Source: Bacteroidota bacterium (lineage in GTDB: Bacteria > Bacteroidota > Ignavibacteria > Ignavibacteriales > SURF-24). Taken from it: a stretch of DNA of 64,000 nucleotides. The notes beneath the pieces are model-generated. The model ran no database searches and had not been told where the DNA came from. It saw nothing but the letters and a program-made list of their open reading frames with translations. The stretch spans positions 1 to 64,000 of the forward strand of contig JAUZPB010000005.1 of the NCBI GenBank assembly GCA_030706145.1, read 5' to 3'. This document shows, in pieces, positions 28,201 to 36,466 of this stretch (within the stretch, counting starts at the first letter, position 1; each line of letters opens with the position of its first letter). The position numbers were made by a program, and so were the translations under genes.

Positions 28201-28473
28201 TATCTTGTTACTGGACCAATACCCATATTGTTTCAAAATATCTTGGGCGTCGCATTTTTGGATATGGGTTCTGCCTGGACAAATAACAAAAGTCTTAAGT
28301 TCTTCAATAGAGATGCAGGATATACAAAAACACAGGATCTGCTTGCAGGTACAGGATTTGGAGCCAGAATGTTCTTCCTTTATTTCCTCCTGAGATTTGA
28401 TGTAGCATGGCAGTATAACCTCAACTCATTCTCAGAACCTAGATATTATTTTTCACTGGGCGCGGATTTCTAA
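25255..28473 (+). CDS. surface metalloprotease-propeller-Omp85 barrel fusion
   Basis: A 1072-residue exported protein with three parts. After a signal peptide cut at MFA|QDVQF (A22/Q23) comes a peptidase MA-like gluzincin domain (about 30-270) with zinc motif H138-E-L-S-H142 and the downstream Glu in PSWFNEGMAEY. Residues about 290-610 carry TolB-like PD40 propeller repeats (FSPDGKLLVFIGHD, SWAPDNKTVVFVSDRGQ, FSPDGKELLFISD). The C-terminal 350 residues look like an Omp85-type beta barrel, with LPLRGYNY as the lid-lock-like RGY and a final Phe. The barrel would sit in the outer membrane with the protease and propeller in the periplasm. Known only as uncharacterised Bacteroidota proteins as far as I recall. 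A strong terminator follows. Confidence 0.8.
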   Translation: MIKKIYLIFALLFAAAAGSMFAQDVQFGQNKVQYKDFTWYYIQTKHFDIYFPNGGEKIAEFCAQASEDALVSLQNSFRYSINNRISIILYKSLNDFQETNVTDEYLDEGIGGFTELFKNRVVLPFDGSYSNFRHVIHHELSHAVINDMFYGGSFQNIISKNIQIQLPSWFNEGMAEYQSLGWDINTDMFIRDAIINEYLPDLQRISGYYAYRAGQSLFYYISQKYGKEKISEIVNKTRGMGDLEEAIKASVGLNYEELNERWKKDLKKMYWPDIATRDDPDQFAKKLTDKKKDFDASYNVTPVISPQGDKVAFITNKDFFFDVYIISAIDGKVIKRLVQGNRSNAFEQLNILYPGLCWSPDGKKIVLTAKSSGYDVAYIIDVESEDRETLPIKLDGISSIKFSPDGKLLVFIGHDGTESDIYLYNMDSKQLSNLTNDVFTDLSPSWAPDNKTVVFVSDRGQFTDASALRDTFRIAKTNYHATNLYTINIDTKKISRLSNFQSGLVSSPIFSPDGKELLFISDMNGINNIYKAKVDLSKLDSLQKSQMISLDAEPITNSLNGIYQLSSSADGKKLVFSSYYDQAYNIFLMNNPFEPKTNKKQLEPTVYISKLQHPEKELFPSGTATVAQVETPKDTSNDQIHSKIFTGQFVDVNKSTDTTKSDYSRYVFGGQTDLVNNDSSKSRLSEFDPKNNLDKNGNFYVNKYKVSFSPDLVYANAGYSTLYGLLGTTVLSFSDVLGNHRIVGVTSLQIDLKNSDYGLAYYYLANRTHYGIEGFHTARFVYLTRNDFESNLFRFRNYGAIFSASFPLNKFYRVDGTFSWINVSSENLDNPDEPSEKISYLIPSVSFVHDNVLWGYTSPIDGTRYNFTLFGNPLKGNLDGRNLSFYSVTWDYRNYNRFWYDNSFVFRVSGGYSGGANPQRFFIGGTDNWINRTFSTGDIPINNASDFAFLTPALPLRGYNYAEQIGTKYALMNLELRMPLIRYLVTGPIPILFQNILGVAFLDMGSAWTNNKSLKFFNRDAGYTKTQDLLAGTGFGARMFFLYFLLRFDVAWQYNLNSFSEPRYYFSLGADF

Positions 28474-28543
28474 TAAGCAGATTTCTAAAGTAACTAGATT
28501 TGATTTATTTAAGTAATATTAAATTACTTCATCTTAAATAAAA

Positions 28544-28616
28544 TGGCCGGCTTAAGTAAGAATGGGATAAATTGTCTGTCGAGAATTTATTCCATTCTTT
28601 AAGGCCGGCATCTTTT
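28544..28616 (+). terminator. strong terminator hairpin after the protease-barrel gene
   Basis: GCCGGC (28546-28551) pairs with GCCGGC (28604-28609); further in, AAGAATGGgATAAATT pairs with AATTTATtCCATTCTT with a single G-T pair, around a ten-base loop (28574-28583). CTTTTT follows at 28612. It is the longest stem in the window. Confidence 0.8.
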
Positions 28617-28622
28617 TGCTAA

Positions 28623-29129
28623 ATTTCTCCCAATTCTAATGAATACCTCTTCACTGCGTCTATTTCAAGAATAATTGATTTTGGGGATTTTCATTCTGAT
28701 AGTATTGCAGTACAGTGGGCTGATGTCTTTAATGCTTACTTTTCAACTGAAATTGACGATATAGAAGTTTATATGGCATTAACGTCTTGGGTAAAAAAGA
28801 TCTTAAAAGTGACAGCTGGTCTAATTGAATGGCTTCTTTCAATTAAGCTGATCAAAAAAATGGTGATCTTTTTTATCAATAGCTTTTTAACTGATCCTAA
28901 TGATCGCCAAAGACAAAATTCTGTGACTTATTTCTGGGGTATGGTGCAAAATCAAAAAGGAACTGTCATTGAGAGAGTACTTCAATTACCCGATGGATAC
29001 AATATTACGGCATTTGGTGCTGCAGAAGCTGCCTTCAGGATCTCTCAAGGGCTTGTAAAACCAGGAACACAAACTCCTTCACTGGCCTTTGGCAGCGATT
29101 TTATTGAGCTATTTTTAAGAAAAAAATAA
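28623..29129 (+). pseudogene. C-terminal fragment of a saccharopine dehydrogenase-family protein
   Basis: The open frame begins just after an in-frame TAA at 28620-28622 and has no start codon until an ATG at 28773. Its translation matches the C-terminal part of saccharopine dehydrogenase-like proteins: DFGDFHSDSIAVQWADVFNAY, STEIDDIEVYMAL, then DGYNITAFGAAEAAF and a terminal KPGTQTPSLAFGSDFIELF. About 200 residues of the NADP-binding N-terminal half are missing and no trace is seen upstream, where the terminator of the previous gene sits. A 118-residue product from the ATG is possible but would lack the nucleotide-binding half, so decay is the simpler reading. Confidence 0.75.
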
Positions 29130-29200
29130 GACTAAAAAAACAAGGCTAAAAAAACGAAAGTTGAAAATTAGAACTTGAAAATAGGGATTTTTTTCATCGC

Positions 29201-30529
29201 TTAATTATTGGAAATTTTACCCTTTTCATCATATACTTTTTGGCTTACTAGTTTCCCATTTTCGTATTTTGCTTCACTTTTTACAAATCCGTTTTGATAA
29301 TAAGTGATATAAAGACCGTTTAGCAAGTCAAGCTTATAATACGTATACTGTGAAATCTCGCCGTTTTCAAAATACCAGGTTTTTAAGCCATCAAGATGCC
29401 CTGATTTGTAATTCTCTTCATAGCTTAACTTCCCATTTTCATAATATCCGCGAGATTTGCCATCTAAAAGACCTTCTGAATAATTTGTCTCGGATTTAAG
29501 TTTCCCGTTAGGATAGAATGTCTTGGCTGCGCCATTTAGTACTCCTCCGCGAATATAATTCCATTCTGCAATTGTGTTTCCTTCGCGGTTGAATTCTAAT
29601 TCCTTACCTTTCTTAATATTGTTTTCATATTCTGTGATACTTGCAACATATCCGCTATCAAAATATGTTTTGCATATTCCATCAAGCTTCCCGTCTTTAT
29701 AGTTAAAGTCGCTTTTTATGTATCCACTATTGTAGTAAATTTTCTCAGGACCATTCTTTACCCCATCTTTAAAACTTATTTCGGATTTCAATGTCCCATT
29801 GTCATAATAGTCCTTAAAGCTCTCTTCAACTTTATCGAATTTCTTATCAATTCCATATCTAACACGTTTTATTATCTGTCCATTTTGATAAGTATCCACG
29901 ACTTTCAGAGATCCATCTATGTAAAATAGTTTTGAAGTGCCATCAAGTTTATCGTTCTTATAGTTGGCTTCAAGTGCAATTTTACCATTTTCAAAGTAGG
30001 TCTTACTTACACCTTCAAGTTTACCGTCAACATAATATTTCTCGACTTCAACACCACCGCCATCAAAAAAAGTCTTTGAAAGCCCATTTAACTGATTATC
30101 ACGATAGTTCCATAGTCCCATAATGCTGCCACTACGGTAATAAGTCTTGGTTATACCTTCCTGAATATTATTTACATAATTTGGCTCAGCCCATAGTTGC
30201 CCTGATTCGTAATACCATTTGGATGTCCCTTCAAGTTTCCCATTTGAATAATACCACTCCATACTAAGGTGACCATTCTCCAGGTACCATTTGGATACAC
30301 CGTCTTCTTTGTCTTCATGAAAATACCATAATTTCCAAAGCTGGCCGTTTGGATAATACTCTCTATAGTTTCCTTCACGTTTCCCGAAATGATAAACACC
30401 TTCTGTCTTTACTTTCCCATTGTCATAATATGTATATTTTATTTCAAATTCTTTTTCCTGAGCTGCAAGTGTTTGGAAAGTAATTATTGCAGTCAGCAGG
30501 ATATATCCTAATATTTTTCTAATCTTCAT
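29201..30529 (-). CDS. exported YwqK/MORN-like repeat protein
   Basis: A 442-residue protein with a signal peptide cut at LAA|QEKEF, then tandem repeats of about 23 residues of the form K-Y-Y-x-N-G-x-L-x-x-E-x-x-Y-x-x-G-x-L-D-G, covering the rest of the chain. Such repeats occur in proteins named YwqK antitoxins and in MORN-like phosphate or membrane-binding proteins, but no toxin gene lies beside it, so a toxin-antitoxin role is not supported. The repeats form a long beta-hairpin solenoid. The ATG at 30529 is preferred to a TTG five codons upstream because the signal peptide then begins MKIRKILG. It is convergent with the decayed gene and divergent from the thioesterase. Confidence 0.7.
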   Translation of the reverse strand: MKIRKILGYILLTAIITFQTLAAQEKEFEIKYTYYDNGKVKTEGVYHFGKREGNYREYYPNGQLWKLWYFHEDKEDGVSKWYLENGHLSMEWYYSNGKLEGTSKWYYESGQLWAEPNYVNNIQEGITKTYYRSGSIMGLWNYRDNQLNGLSKTFFDGGGVEVEKYYVDGKLEGVSKTYFENGKIALEANYKNDKLDGTSKLFYIDGSLKVVDTYQNGQIIKRVRYGIDKKFDKVEESFKDYYDNGTLKSEISFKDGVKNGPEKIYYNSGYIKSDFNYKDGKLDGICKTYFDSGYVASITEYENNIKKGKELEFNREGNTIAEWNYIRGGVLNGAAKTFYPNGKLKSETNYSEGLLDGKSRGYYENGKLSYEENYKSGHLDGLKTWYFENGEISQYTYYKLDLLNGLYITYYQNGFVKSEAKYENGKLVSQKVYDEKGKISNN

Positions 30530-30833
30530 TATTCCATTAATCAATAATTTCTACTTATTACAATTAAAATACTCAAAAGTTTCTGCAAATTTAATGAAAA
30601 AAGTAAACAATATTGCCGAATTTTTAGTGCATAAAAGATGCCATTAACTTATCGAAAAGATATAACATTATGTTGTGCCTGGAACTTTTGTGAGTATTTA
30701 TATAACTGTTGTGTTCCTTTTAGATAATCGATAAATTATTCTTGCAAATATTTCACATTAAGTCTATTAACTTTGGGTAACTTTAAAAAGAATTTTTTGA
30801 CAGCATTTTTATCTGGGAGGTTTTAGAAGAAAA

Positions 30834-31241
30834 ATGTTTAACACTTTTGTCGATATTAAGTTCTATGATGCAGATCCGGCTGGAATTATGTTTTTTGCTA
30901 ATGCTTTTAAGTTAGCCCATGGTGTTTATGAGCAATTTGTTAAGGCTAGTCCACTAAGTAAAGGCTACTTTAATAATGATTCTTTTGTTGTGCCAATAAT
31001 ACATTCAGAGGCAGATTTTTTCAAACCCATATTGCCTGATTCAACTCTTAAGGCTTCACTTGAGGTCTCAAAGTTGAAGGAGAGTTCATTTGAATTGACC
31101 TGTGTGTTTTTTAATAACGAGAGCAGGGAGGAATACCTTCGCGTAAAGACAGTGCATGTTTTTGTGCAAAAAAGTTCCTGGAAAAAAATACCCATTCCGG
31201 TAGATTTTAGAAAATATTTGAATGACCATATTTCTATATAG
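30834..31241 (+). CDS. 4HBT hotdog thioesterase, probable DHNA-CoA hydrolase
   Basis: A 135-residue hotdog-fold acyl-CoA thioesterase of the 4-hydroxybenzoyl-CoA thioesterase family. The N-terminal FYDADPAGIMFFANAF holds the catalytic Asp (D14), as in the Pseudomonas 4HBT enzyme. It faces menE and overlaps its 3' end by 8 bases. Since MenB makes 1,4-dihydroxy-2-naphthoyl-CoA and a thioesterase must release the acid for MenA, this gene is the natural candidate for that step. The function is inferred from context; the fold assignment is firm. GGGAGG lies 13 bases upstream of the ATG, with AGAAG closer. Confidence 0.75.
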   Translation: MFNTFVDIKFYDADPAGIMFFANAFKLAHGVYEQFVKASPLSKGYFNNDSFVVPIIHSEADFFKPILPDSTLKASLEVSKLKESSFELTCVFFNNESREEYLRVKTVHVFVQKSSWKKIPIPVDFRKYLNDHISI

Positions 31242-32682
31242 AAAACTTCTGGCGAATTAAATCTCGCCTTAGTTTGCCCAAAGATGTCTTTGGAAGCTCA
31301 TCTACAAAAAATATCTTCTTTGGAATCTTAAAGTTTGAAATTCTTTCCCTTAAAAAACTTTTTATTTCCTCTTCACTTAACTGGCAATTTTCTGCCTTTA
31401 CCACAGCTGCAGTTACCGATTGTCCCCAATGCCCATCCTTTTGAGGAAAAACACATACTTCCTTTATTCCAGGGCATTTAAGAATAGTCCCTTCCACCTC
31501 TAGTGGATTAATGTTTTCTCCCCCTGAAACAATAAGATCAGTTCTTCTGGATTCAATATACAATAATCCATCTTCATCTATGAAGCCAATGTCCCCTGAA
31601 CAGTAGAAGTTGCCGAATTTCCGTTTTGATTCGGTTAATTCTGGATTCTTCCAATATCCTTTCATTATTGACCCTCCGCTTATTAGCACTTCTCCTGTGC
31701 GGCTTGGGGGAAGGGGGGTATCGTTTTCTCCTAATATGAGCACTTTATTTCCTGGCAGAACTCTTCCTGCAGATGAAACCTTTAAGGGTTCTTTATTGAT
31801 ATTTATTGCAGTCACTAGTGAGGATGTCTCGGTTGAACCATATACCTTAATAATTTGCCACCCCGTCTTTATTGCCCGGGATGCAAGTTCATCATCTATC
31901 GGTCCGCCGCCAAGTAAAACTAGCCTGAGCTCAGGATTTGGTCTTATACTTTTTTCTAGCAATTGTTTTAGAGTTGTAGACACAAATGATGCTAGTGTGG
32001 GCTTTAATTTATTTAGAATCCCTAGGATAGACTCTACCTTAACTGAATCAGCAATCAGAACTGTGGCTCCATAAAGAAAAGTCCTGATTGGAATTGAAAA
32101 TCCGCCTATGTGGTAAAATGGAAGGCTAGCTAACCATCTATCCTTTAGTGTATGATTTATTATGTGGTCTGCAGAAACAGCACTGCTAATTAGATTATTA
32201 AAGCTTAGCATTACTCCTTTGGGTGTACCGGTTGTGCCGGATGTGTAGAGTATTAGTGCAGTATCCTCTATTTCGAAATTATTACTAGATATGGAAGGAG
32301 TATCTGTGCATATCTCTAGAGGAAAAACGATCCTTTTATCCTTTCCTTTTAACCTTTCGTCTAATTTTTTATGAATAAAAAGGTACTCGGAGTTTGAATG
32401 TTCAATTAGTTTTTCAATTTCTTCATCTAGAAGCCTGATATTCATAGGGATGGGTACGGCTCCTATTTCCCACAATGAAAGTATCAGAATTATGAAGTCT
32501 GCATTGTTTTCGCATAAAATTGAAACATGAGATCCTCTTCTTAAACCAATGGAGTATAGATGACATGACAGGTGGTTTATTTCTTTTTTTAACTGCTCAT
32601 ACGAAATGCTTTCTTTTTCTGAAATAATTGCCGGCTGGTCAAAAGGAATATCAATACTTTTATTTAATATTTTGAAATGCAT
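31234..32682 (-). CDS. menE: o-succinylbenzoate-CoA ligase
   Basis: A 482-residue ANL-superfamily adenylating enzyme. It activates o-succinylbenzoate with ATP and CoA. Motifs: the P-loop LILYTSGTTGTPKGVMLS (about 145-162), KVYGSTETSS, YCSGDIGFIDEDGLLYIESRRTDLIVSGGENINP, and a C-terminal catalytic lysine in KTSLGKLRRDLI. Size and adjacency to menC identify it as MenE rather than a general acyl-CoA synthetase. Only one base separates it from the menC stop. Confidence 0.93.
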   Translation of the reverse strand: MHFKILNKSIDIPFDQPAIISEKESISYEQLKKEINHLSCHLYSIGLRRGSHVSILCENNADFIILILSLWEIGAVPIPMNIRLLDEEIEKLIEHSNSEYLFIHKKLDERLKGKDKRIVFPLEICTDTPSISSNNFEIEDTALILYTSGTTGTPKGVMLSFNNLISSAVSADHIINHTLKDRWLASLPFYHIGGFSIPIRTFLYGATVLIADSVKVESILGILNKLKPTLASFVSTTLKQLLEKSIRPNPELRLVLLGGGPIDDELASRAIKTGWQIIKVYGSTETSSLVTAININKEPLKVSSAGRVLPGNKVLILGENDTPLPPSRTGEVLISGGSIMKGYWKNPELTESKRKFGNFYCSGDIGFIDEDGLLYIESRRTDLIVSGGENINPLEVEGTILKCPGIKEVCVFPQKDGHWGQSVTAAVVKAENCQLSEEEIKSFLRERISNFKIPKKIFFVDELPKTSLGKLRRDLIRQKFSI

Positions 32683-32683
32683 A

Positions 32684-33733
32684 TCAACTTATGAAATAAT
32701 TAGGACTGTCTATAACTATTTTGCCATTTGTAATTGGGAGCCTGCCTTCTGCCTCAGAGAAATACTCGCTTGTTCCAAGGCCATGAGCATTATTATCTTT
32801 AAGAATTGATGCCAAAAACAGAGCAGACCGCCATCCTAAATGGGATTCAAATGATGAGGAAACTATAATTTTTATGTTATTCTTCTGGGCTTTTTCAATT
32901 ATCTTTATTGTGTTTAATATCCCACCAAGTATCATTGGTTTAAGTATTAAAACCGGGCAGGTACATTTTTTTATAAATTCTGAAGCGTCGTTAACTGTTT
33001 TTATCGATTCATCTGCAGCAATTGGAATATTACTGTATTTAGATAACTCTATCATATCTTCTTTAGAGCAAACGGGTTGTTCTGCATATTCAATGTTATA
33101 TGGTTCCAATTGCTCTAACTTTTTAATTGCTTCTTTAAGCTCCCATTTACAATTAGCATCAATTCTTATCTTTGCTTTATCTCCTGCAGTTGTTCTTGCT
33201 AACTTTATACACTCTATTTCATCGGCGAAGTTTTCTCTTCCTGCTTTTAGCTTTATTGTTTCATATCCTGCATTAATACATCTTTCTACTTCACTTTGGA
33301 TATCCTTAGCCTTACAAAGCCCAATTACTGAATTAACAAATACTTTATGTGCCGCGACTTTTTTTAGCAAAGTAGGAAAAGTTGCCTCTTTTTCTTTTGC
33401 AAGTAAACTTAAAAGGGCTTGCTCAATTCCATGCCTTACTGCAGGAAAGCTAAAGCTTATTTTTTTTAGCGCTTTTCCAATATCACTTACATCGTTAAAG
33501 ATACCGTCATAATGAGAAAAGGAATCTTTTATTTTTTTTAACATATTCTCAGCTGCCAGTAAACTCTCTGAACCTAGTTCAGGAAAGGGAGAGACATCTC
33601 CTTGAGCTTCAAGAGCCCCAGAATATAATTTGACAATAAAACCTTTTCTTTCAGAAATCCTTTCCCTTGAACTCTGAAATGGTTTCTTTAGTTTTAGCTC
33701 ATAGTTGATATACTCACAGCCTGTTACTTTCAT
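32684..33733 (-). CDS. menC: o-succinylbenzoate synthase
   Basis: A 349-residue enolase-superfamily dehydratase that turns SHCHC into o-succinylbenzoate. Visible active-site elements: the lysine motif in TIKLKAGR, metal ligands in RIDANCKW, EYAEQP and AADES, and the second-side lysine in LILKPMILGG. An alanine-racemase-like relative is excluded by the men context. Its ATG overlaps the menA stop as ATGA. Confidence 0.92.
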   Translation of the reverse strand: MKVTGCEYINYELKLKKPFQSSRERISERKGFIVKLYSGALEAQGDVSPFPELGSESLLAAENMLKKIKDSFSHYDGIFNDVSDIGKALKKISFSFPAVRHGIEQALLSLLAKEKEATFPTLLKKVAAHKVFVNSVIGLCKAKDIQSEVERCINAGYETIKLKAGRENFADEIECIKLARTTAGDKAKIRIDANCKWELKEAIKKLEQLEPYNIEYAEQPVCSKEDMIELSKYSNIPIAADESIKTVNDASEFIKKCTCPVLILKPMILGGILNTIKIIEKAQKNNIKIIVSSSFESHLGWRSALFLASILKDNNAHGLGTSEYFSEAEGRLPITNGKIVIDSPNYFIS

Positions 33734-34629
33734 AATAAAATGCCGAGTGCAAACAAAAAGCCATAGATTGCCGAAAGCTTTGCTGTTAATTCCAGTGTTT
33801 TGTTAAGTTGTTTCCCTTCAAAAGAAAATAGCATTTTTACTAGCTTTACTGCAATTGGAAGAGTAAGAAGAGGCAGCAGTACCCAAATGGCAGGTATGAA
33901 ATTTATATAAACTACGAGTGGAATTAGATAGCTTAAAGTCAATAAAATTATATATTGAAAACGGGCAAATCTTTTTCCGAATATTACAGCTGTTGTGTTT
34001 TTCCCAACAGTCCTATCTTCATCTGTATCTCTATAGTTATTGATCACAAGAATATTTGTAATTAGTGCTCCAACAGGAACAGATGCAAGAATTGAAAGAA
34101 AGCTTACTCTTAATGTCTGAACGTAATATGTACCAACAGTTCCTACAACGCCAAAAAATATAAAAACAAAGATATCACCAAGCCCATGATAGGCAAGTGG
34201 ATATGGACCTGCTGTATATGCCAGGCCAGCAAGGATTGAAAGAATTCCTATTATTAATATGTATATTCCTCCTAGGTATACTAGATACAACCCAAGCAAA
34301 AATGCTAAAGCAAATGTAATAAAGATTCCAAATTTCATTTCCTTTACTGAAATAAGACCCGATGCTAAAACCCTTAAAGGGCCTGATCGTTCTTTTTTGT
34401 CGGCTCCAGCAAGAAAATCGTAGAGGTCATTTACAAAGTTTGTCCCAATCTGTATGAGAAGTGAACATATCAGTGCTACAATTGCAGCTATAGGTTGCAT
34501 TTTACCTTCAAAACAGGCCAGTGCAGTTCCAACTATTACAGGTACAATTGCCGCTGGTAAAGTCTTGGGCCTGCTTGCCAAAACCCAACTGTGAAGTTTG
34601 TTTGGTTTGTTTTCCTTTTCTTCTATCAT
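33730..34629 (-). CDS. menA: 1,4-dihydroxy-2-naphthoate polyprenyltransferase
   Basis: A 299-residue UbiA-family membrane prenyltransferase with about eight to nine transmembrane helices. The first Asp-rich motif is NFVNDLYDFLAGADKKER, and the second is NNYRDTDEDRTVGKNT. It joins the polyprenyl tail to DHNA to give demethylmenaquinone. The ATG at 34629 with GAGAG just upstream is preferred to a TTG ten codons earlier. It lies 51 bases after menB. Confidence 0.94.
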   Translation of the reverse strand: MIEEKENKPNKLHSWVLASRPKTLPAAIVPVIVGTALACFEGKMQPIAAIVALICSLLIQIGTNFVNDLYDFLAGADKKERSGPLRVLASGLISVKEMKFGIFITFALAFLLGLYLVYLGGIYILIIGILSILAGLAYTAGPYPLAYHGLGDIFVFIFFGVVGTVGTYYVQTLRVSFLSILASVPVGALITNILVINNYRDTDEDRTVGKNTTAVIFGKRFARFQYIILLTLSYLIPLVVYINFIPAIWVLLPLLTLPIAVKLVKMLFSFEGKQLNKTLELTAKLSAIYGFLFALGILL

Positions 34630-34680
34630 TTCTCTCAAAATTTTGTTAAAACATAGCAAAAAGCACTAATCAGATTTATA

Positions 34681-35514
34681 TCAGGGTAACCTTGGAAATT
34701 TCTTGAATTCAGGTTTCCTTTTTTCTAGATATGCTTTTTTCCCTTCTTGTGCTTCTTCACTCATGTAATATAATAGCGTAGCGTTACCTGCAAGTTCTTG
34801 AATACCCTGTTGTCCGTCTAGCTCTGCATTAAATGAACTCTTCAACAATCTGATAGCTAATGGACTTTTCTCCAGTATTTCTTTGGCCCAATTGACCCCT
34901 TCTTCTTCAAGCTGCTCAACAGGAACTATTTTATTTATTAACCCCATCTCATAAGCTTCCTGTGCATTATATTGTCTGCATAGGTACCATATTTCTCTTG
35001 CTCTTTTCTGTCCAACTAACCTGGCTAGATAACTGGCTCCAAATCCGCCATCAAAACTACCAACTTTGGGCCCAGTCTGCCCAAAAATTGCATTATCTGC
35101 AGCAATTGTAAGATCACAAACTACATGAAGAACATGACCTCCGCCAATTGCATATCCTGCAACCAATGCTATGACTGCCTTCGGTATGCTTCTTATAAGT
35201 TTTTGCAGATCAAGCACATTAAGTCTTGGAATGCCATCTTTCCCTACATATCCCTGATCTCCTCGTATTCTCTGATCTCCACCTGAACAAAAAGCATATT
35301 TACCATCCTTTGCGGGACCTTTTCCTGTAAGTAAAATAACACCTGTCTCTGGGTCTTCTCTTGCATCCAAAAATGCATCATACATCTCCATTACAGTTTC
35401 AGGTCTGAATGCATTTCTTACTTCTGGTCGGTTTATTGTTATCCTGGCTATACCGTCCATCTTTTCGTAGATGATATCCTGGTATTGTTTTGCAATTTTC
35501 CAGCTATATTTCAT
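34681..35514 (-). CDS. menB: 1,4-dihydroxy-2-naphthoyl-CoA synthase
   Basis: A 277-residue crotonase-fold enzyme closing the second ring of the naphthoquinone from o-succinylbenzoyl-CoA. Signatures are [18 protein letters not shown], the oxyanion-hole loop [40 protein letters not shown] and the C-terminal [17 protein letters not shown], all diagnostic of MenB. AAGGGA precedes the ATG. Confidence 0.97.
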   Translation of the reverse strand: MKYSWKIAKQYQDIIYEKMDGIARITINRPEVRNAFRPETVMEMYDAFLDAREDPETGVILLTGKGPAKDGKYAFCSGGDQRIRGDQGYVGKDGIPRLNVLDLQKLIRSIPKAVIALVAGYAIGGGHVLHVVCDLTIAADNAIFGQTGPKVGSFDGGFGASYLARLVGQKRAREIWYLCRQYNAQEAYEMGLINKIVPVEQLEEEGVNWAKEILEKSPLAIRLLKSSFNAELDGQQGIQELAGNATLLYYMSEEAQEGKKAYLEKRKPEFKKFPRLP

Positions 35515-35559
35515 TTCGTCCCTTTTCTCTTTTTGGATAATATCTATAAAACAAAACTT

Positions 35560-36393
35560 CTATTGGATTTTCTTAAAAAACTCAACTAACAAATTTAAGA
35601 AAACTTCTGGTCTTTCTAAATGTATATTGTGTCCTGCACCTTTAACAATTATGTGATCTGAGTGTTTTATCTCTTTTGCTATGCGAGCATTAATTTGTGT
35701 GAATTTCTTGTCCAGAATCCCTGTTATCAGCAGTGTTCGAAAATTTATATCTGCCAACCTTGTCCAAAGTTGCGGCATCTTCCCTGTAGAAAACCCTCTC
35801 AAAGAATTGGCTAGACCTATTGGACTGTTGTTTAATTTCCTCTCCTTTTGGTTTCTTAACTCTTCAGAGGTTAGTCTTTTTTGTGAAGCAAATAAGGGAA
35901 TATTCATCCAATAATCTACAAATTCTTCCATCTTGTGATCTAAAATAAACTGCGCTAGTCTTTCATCGCTTCTTATGCGCTCTTCTCTTTCAGATTCATC
36001 TATTATACCAGGTGTAGCACTTTCGAGAACCAAGCATTTTACCTTTTCCGGGTAAGCTACTGAATAGCTTAATGCAGCTCTTCCTCCCATCGAATAACCA
36101 ACTAAAATTACTTTTTTTAAGTTTAGTTGACTGAAAATTTCATCTAGCTGATGAACAATTGACATGCTCGAATAGCATTCTTTCTCTTCGGGGCAGCAGC
36201 TTTTCCCATGTCCAATTAGATCTATGGCTAAGGAATAGATCTCTTCTGGGAGTCTTTTTAGCAAAGGGAGCCATTCGTTTGATGATCCTGAGAACCCATG
36301 AAGAAAGATTACAGGGACATTTTTAGCATTTGAATTTCGGTCTCCTATAGACTCTATGTTTATTTTAATATTATTTGATAAAAAAATATTCAT
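35560..36393 (-). CDS. menH: alpha/beta hydrolase, probable SHCHC synthase
   Basis: A 277-residue alpha/beta-hydrolase-fold protein with the oxyanion loop FLHGFSGSSNEW, nucleophile Ser101 in VGYSMGGRAAL, and the catalytic His in GAGHNIHLERP near the C-terminus. MenH removes pyruvate from SEPHCHC to give SHCHC. The fold is certain; the specific role rests on its place between menB and the rest of the cluster, though GYSMGGR and the overall length are typical of MenH. Confidence 0.85.
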   Translation of the reverse strand: MNIFLSNNIKINIESIGDRNSNAKNVPVIFLHGFSGSSNEWLPLLKRLPEEIYSLAIDLIGHGKSCCPEEKECYSSMSIVHQLDEIFSQLNLKKVILVGYSMGGRAALSYSVAYPEKVKCLVLESATPGIIDESEREERIRSDERLAQFILDHKMEEFVDYWMNIPLFASQKRLTSEELRNQKERKLNNSPIGLANSLRGFSTGKMPQLWTRLADINFRTLLITGILDKKFTQINARIAKEIKHSDHIIVKGAGHNIHLERPEVFLNLLVEFFKKIQ

Positions 36394-36466
36394 TCAAATT
36401 TCCCAATCAGGTTGAACTATCTATTAAGTTTGTGGATTTTTTTTTATGCATTTTTAATAAAAGATG

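Noticed and set aside
29201-30529. toxin-antitoxin system based on the YwqK-type repeats
   Set aside because: The protein has a signal peptide and no toxin-sized gene adjoins it; the neighbour is a decayed metabolic gene.
30797-30826. TTGACA upstream of the hotdog thioesterase as a promoter
   Set aside because: No acceptable -10 at 16-18 bases, and transcription would begin at the start codon while a GGGAGG ribosome site lies inside the supposed promoter.
31610-32074. 154-codon open frame antisense to menE
   Set aside because: Inside a well-supported adenylating enzyme gene, no recognisable domain.
32874-33512. 212-codon open frame antisense to menC
   Set aside because: Lies wholly inside a gene with clear enolase-family motifs; its translation shows only hydrophobic low-information sequence.
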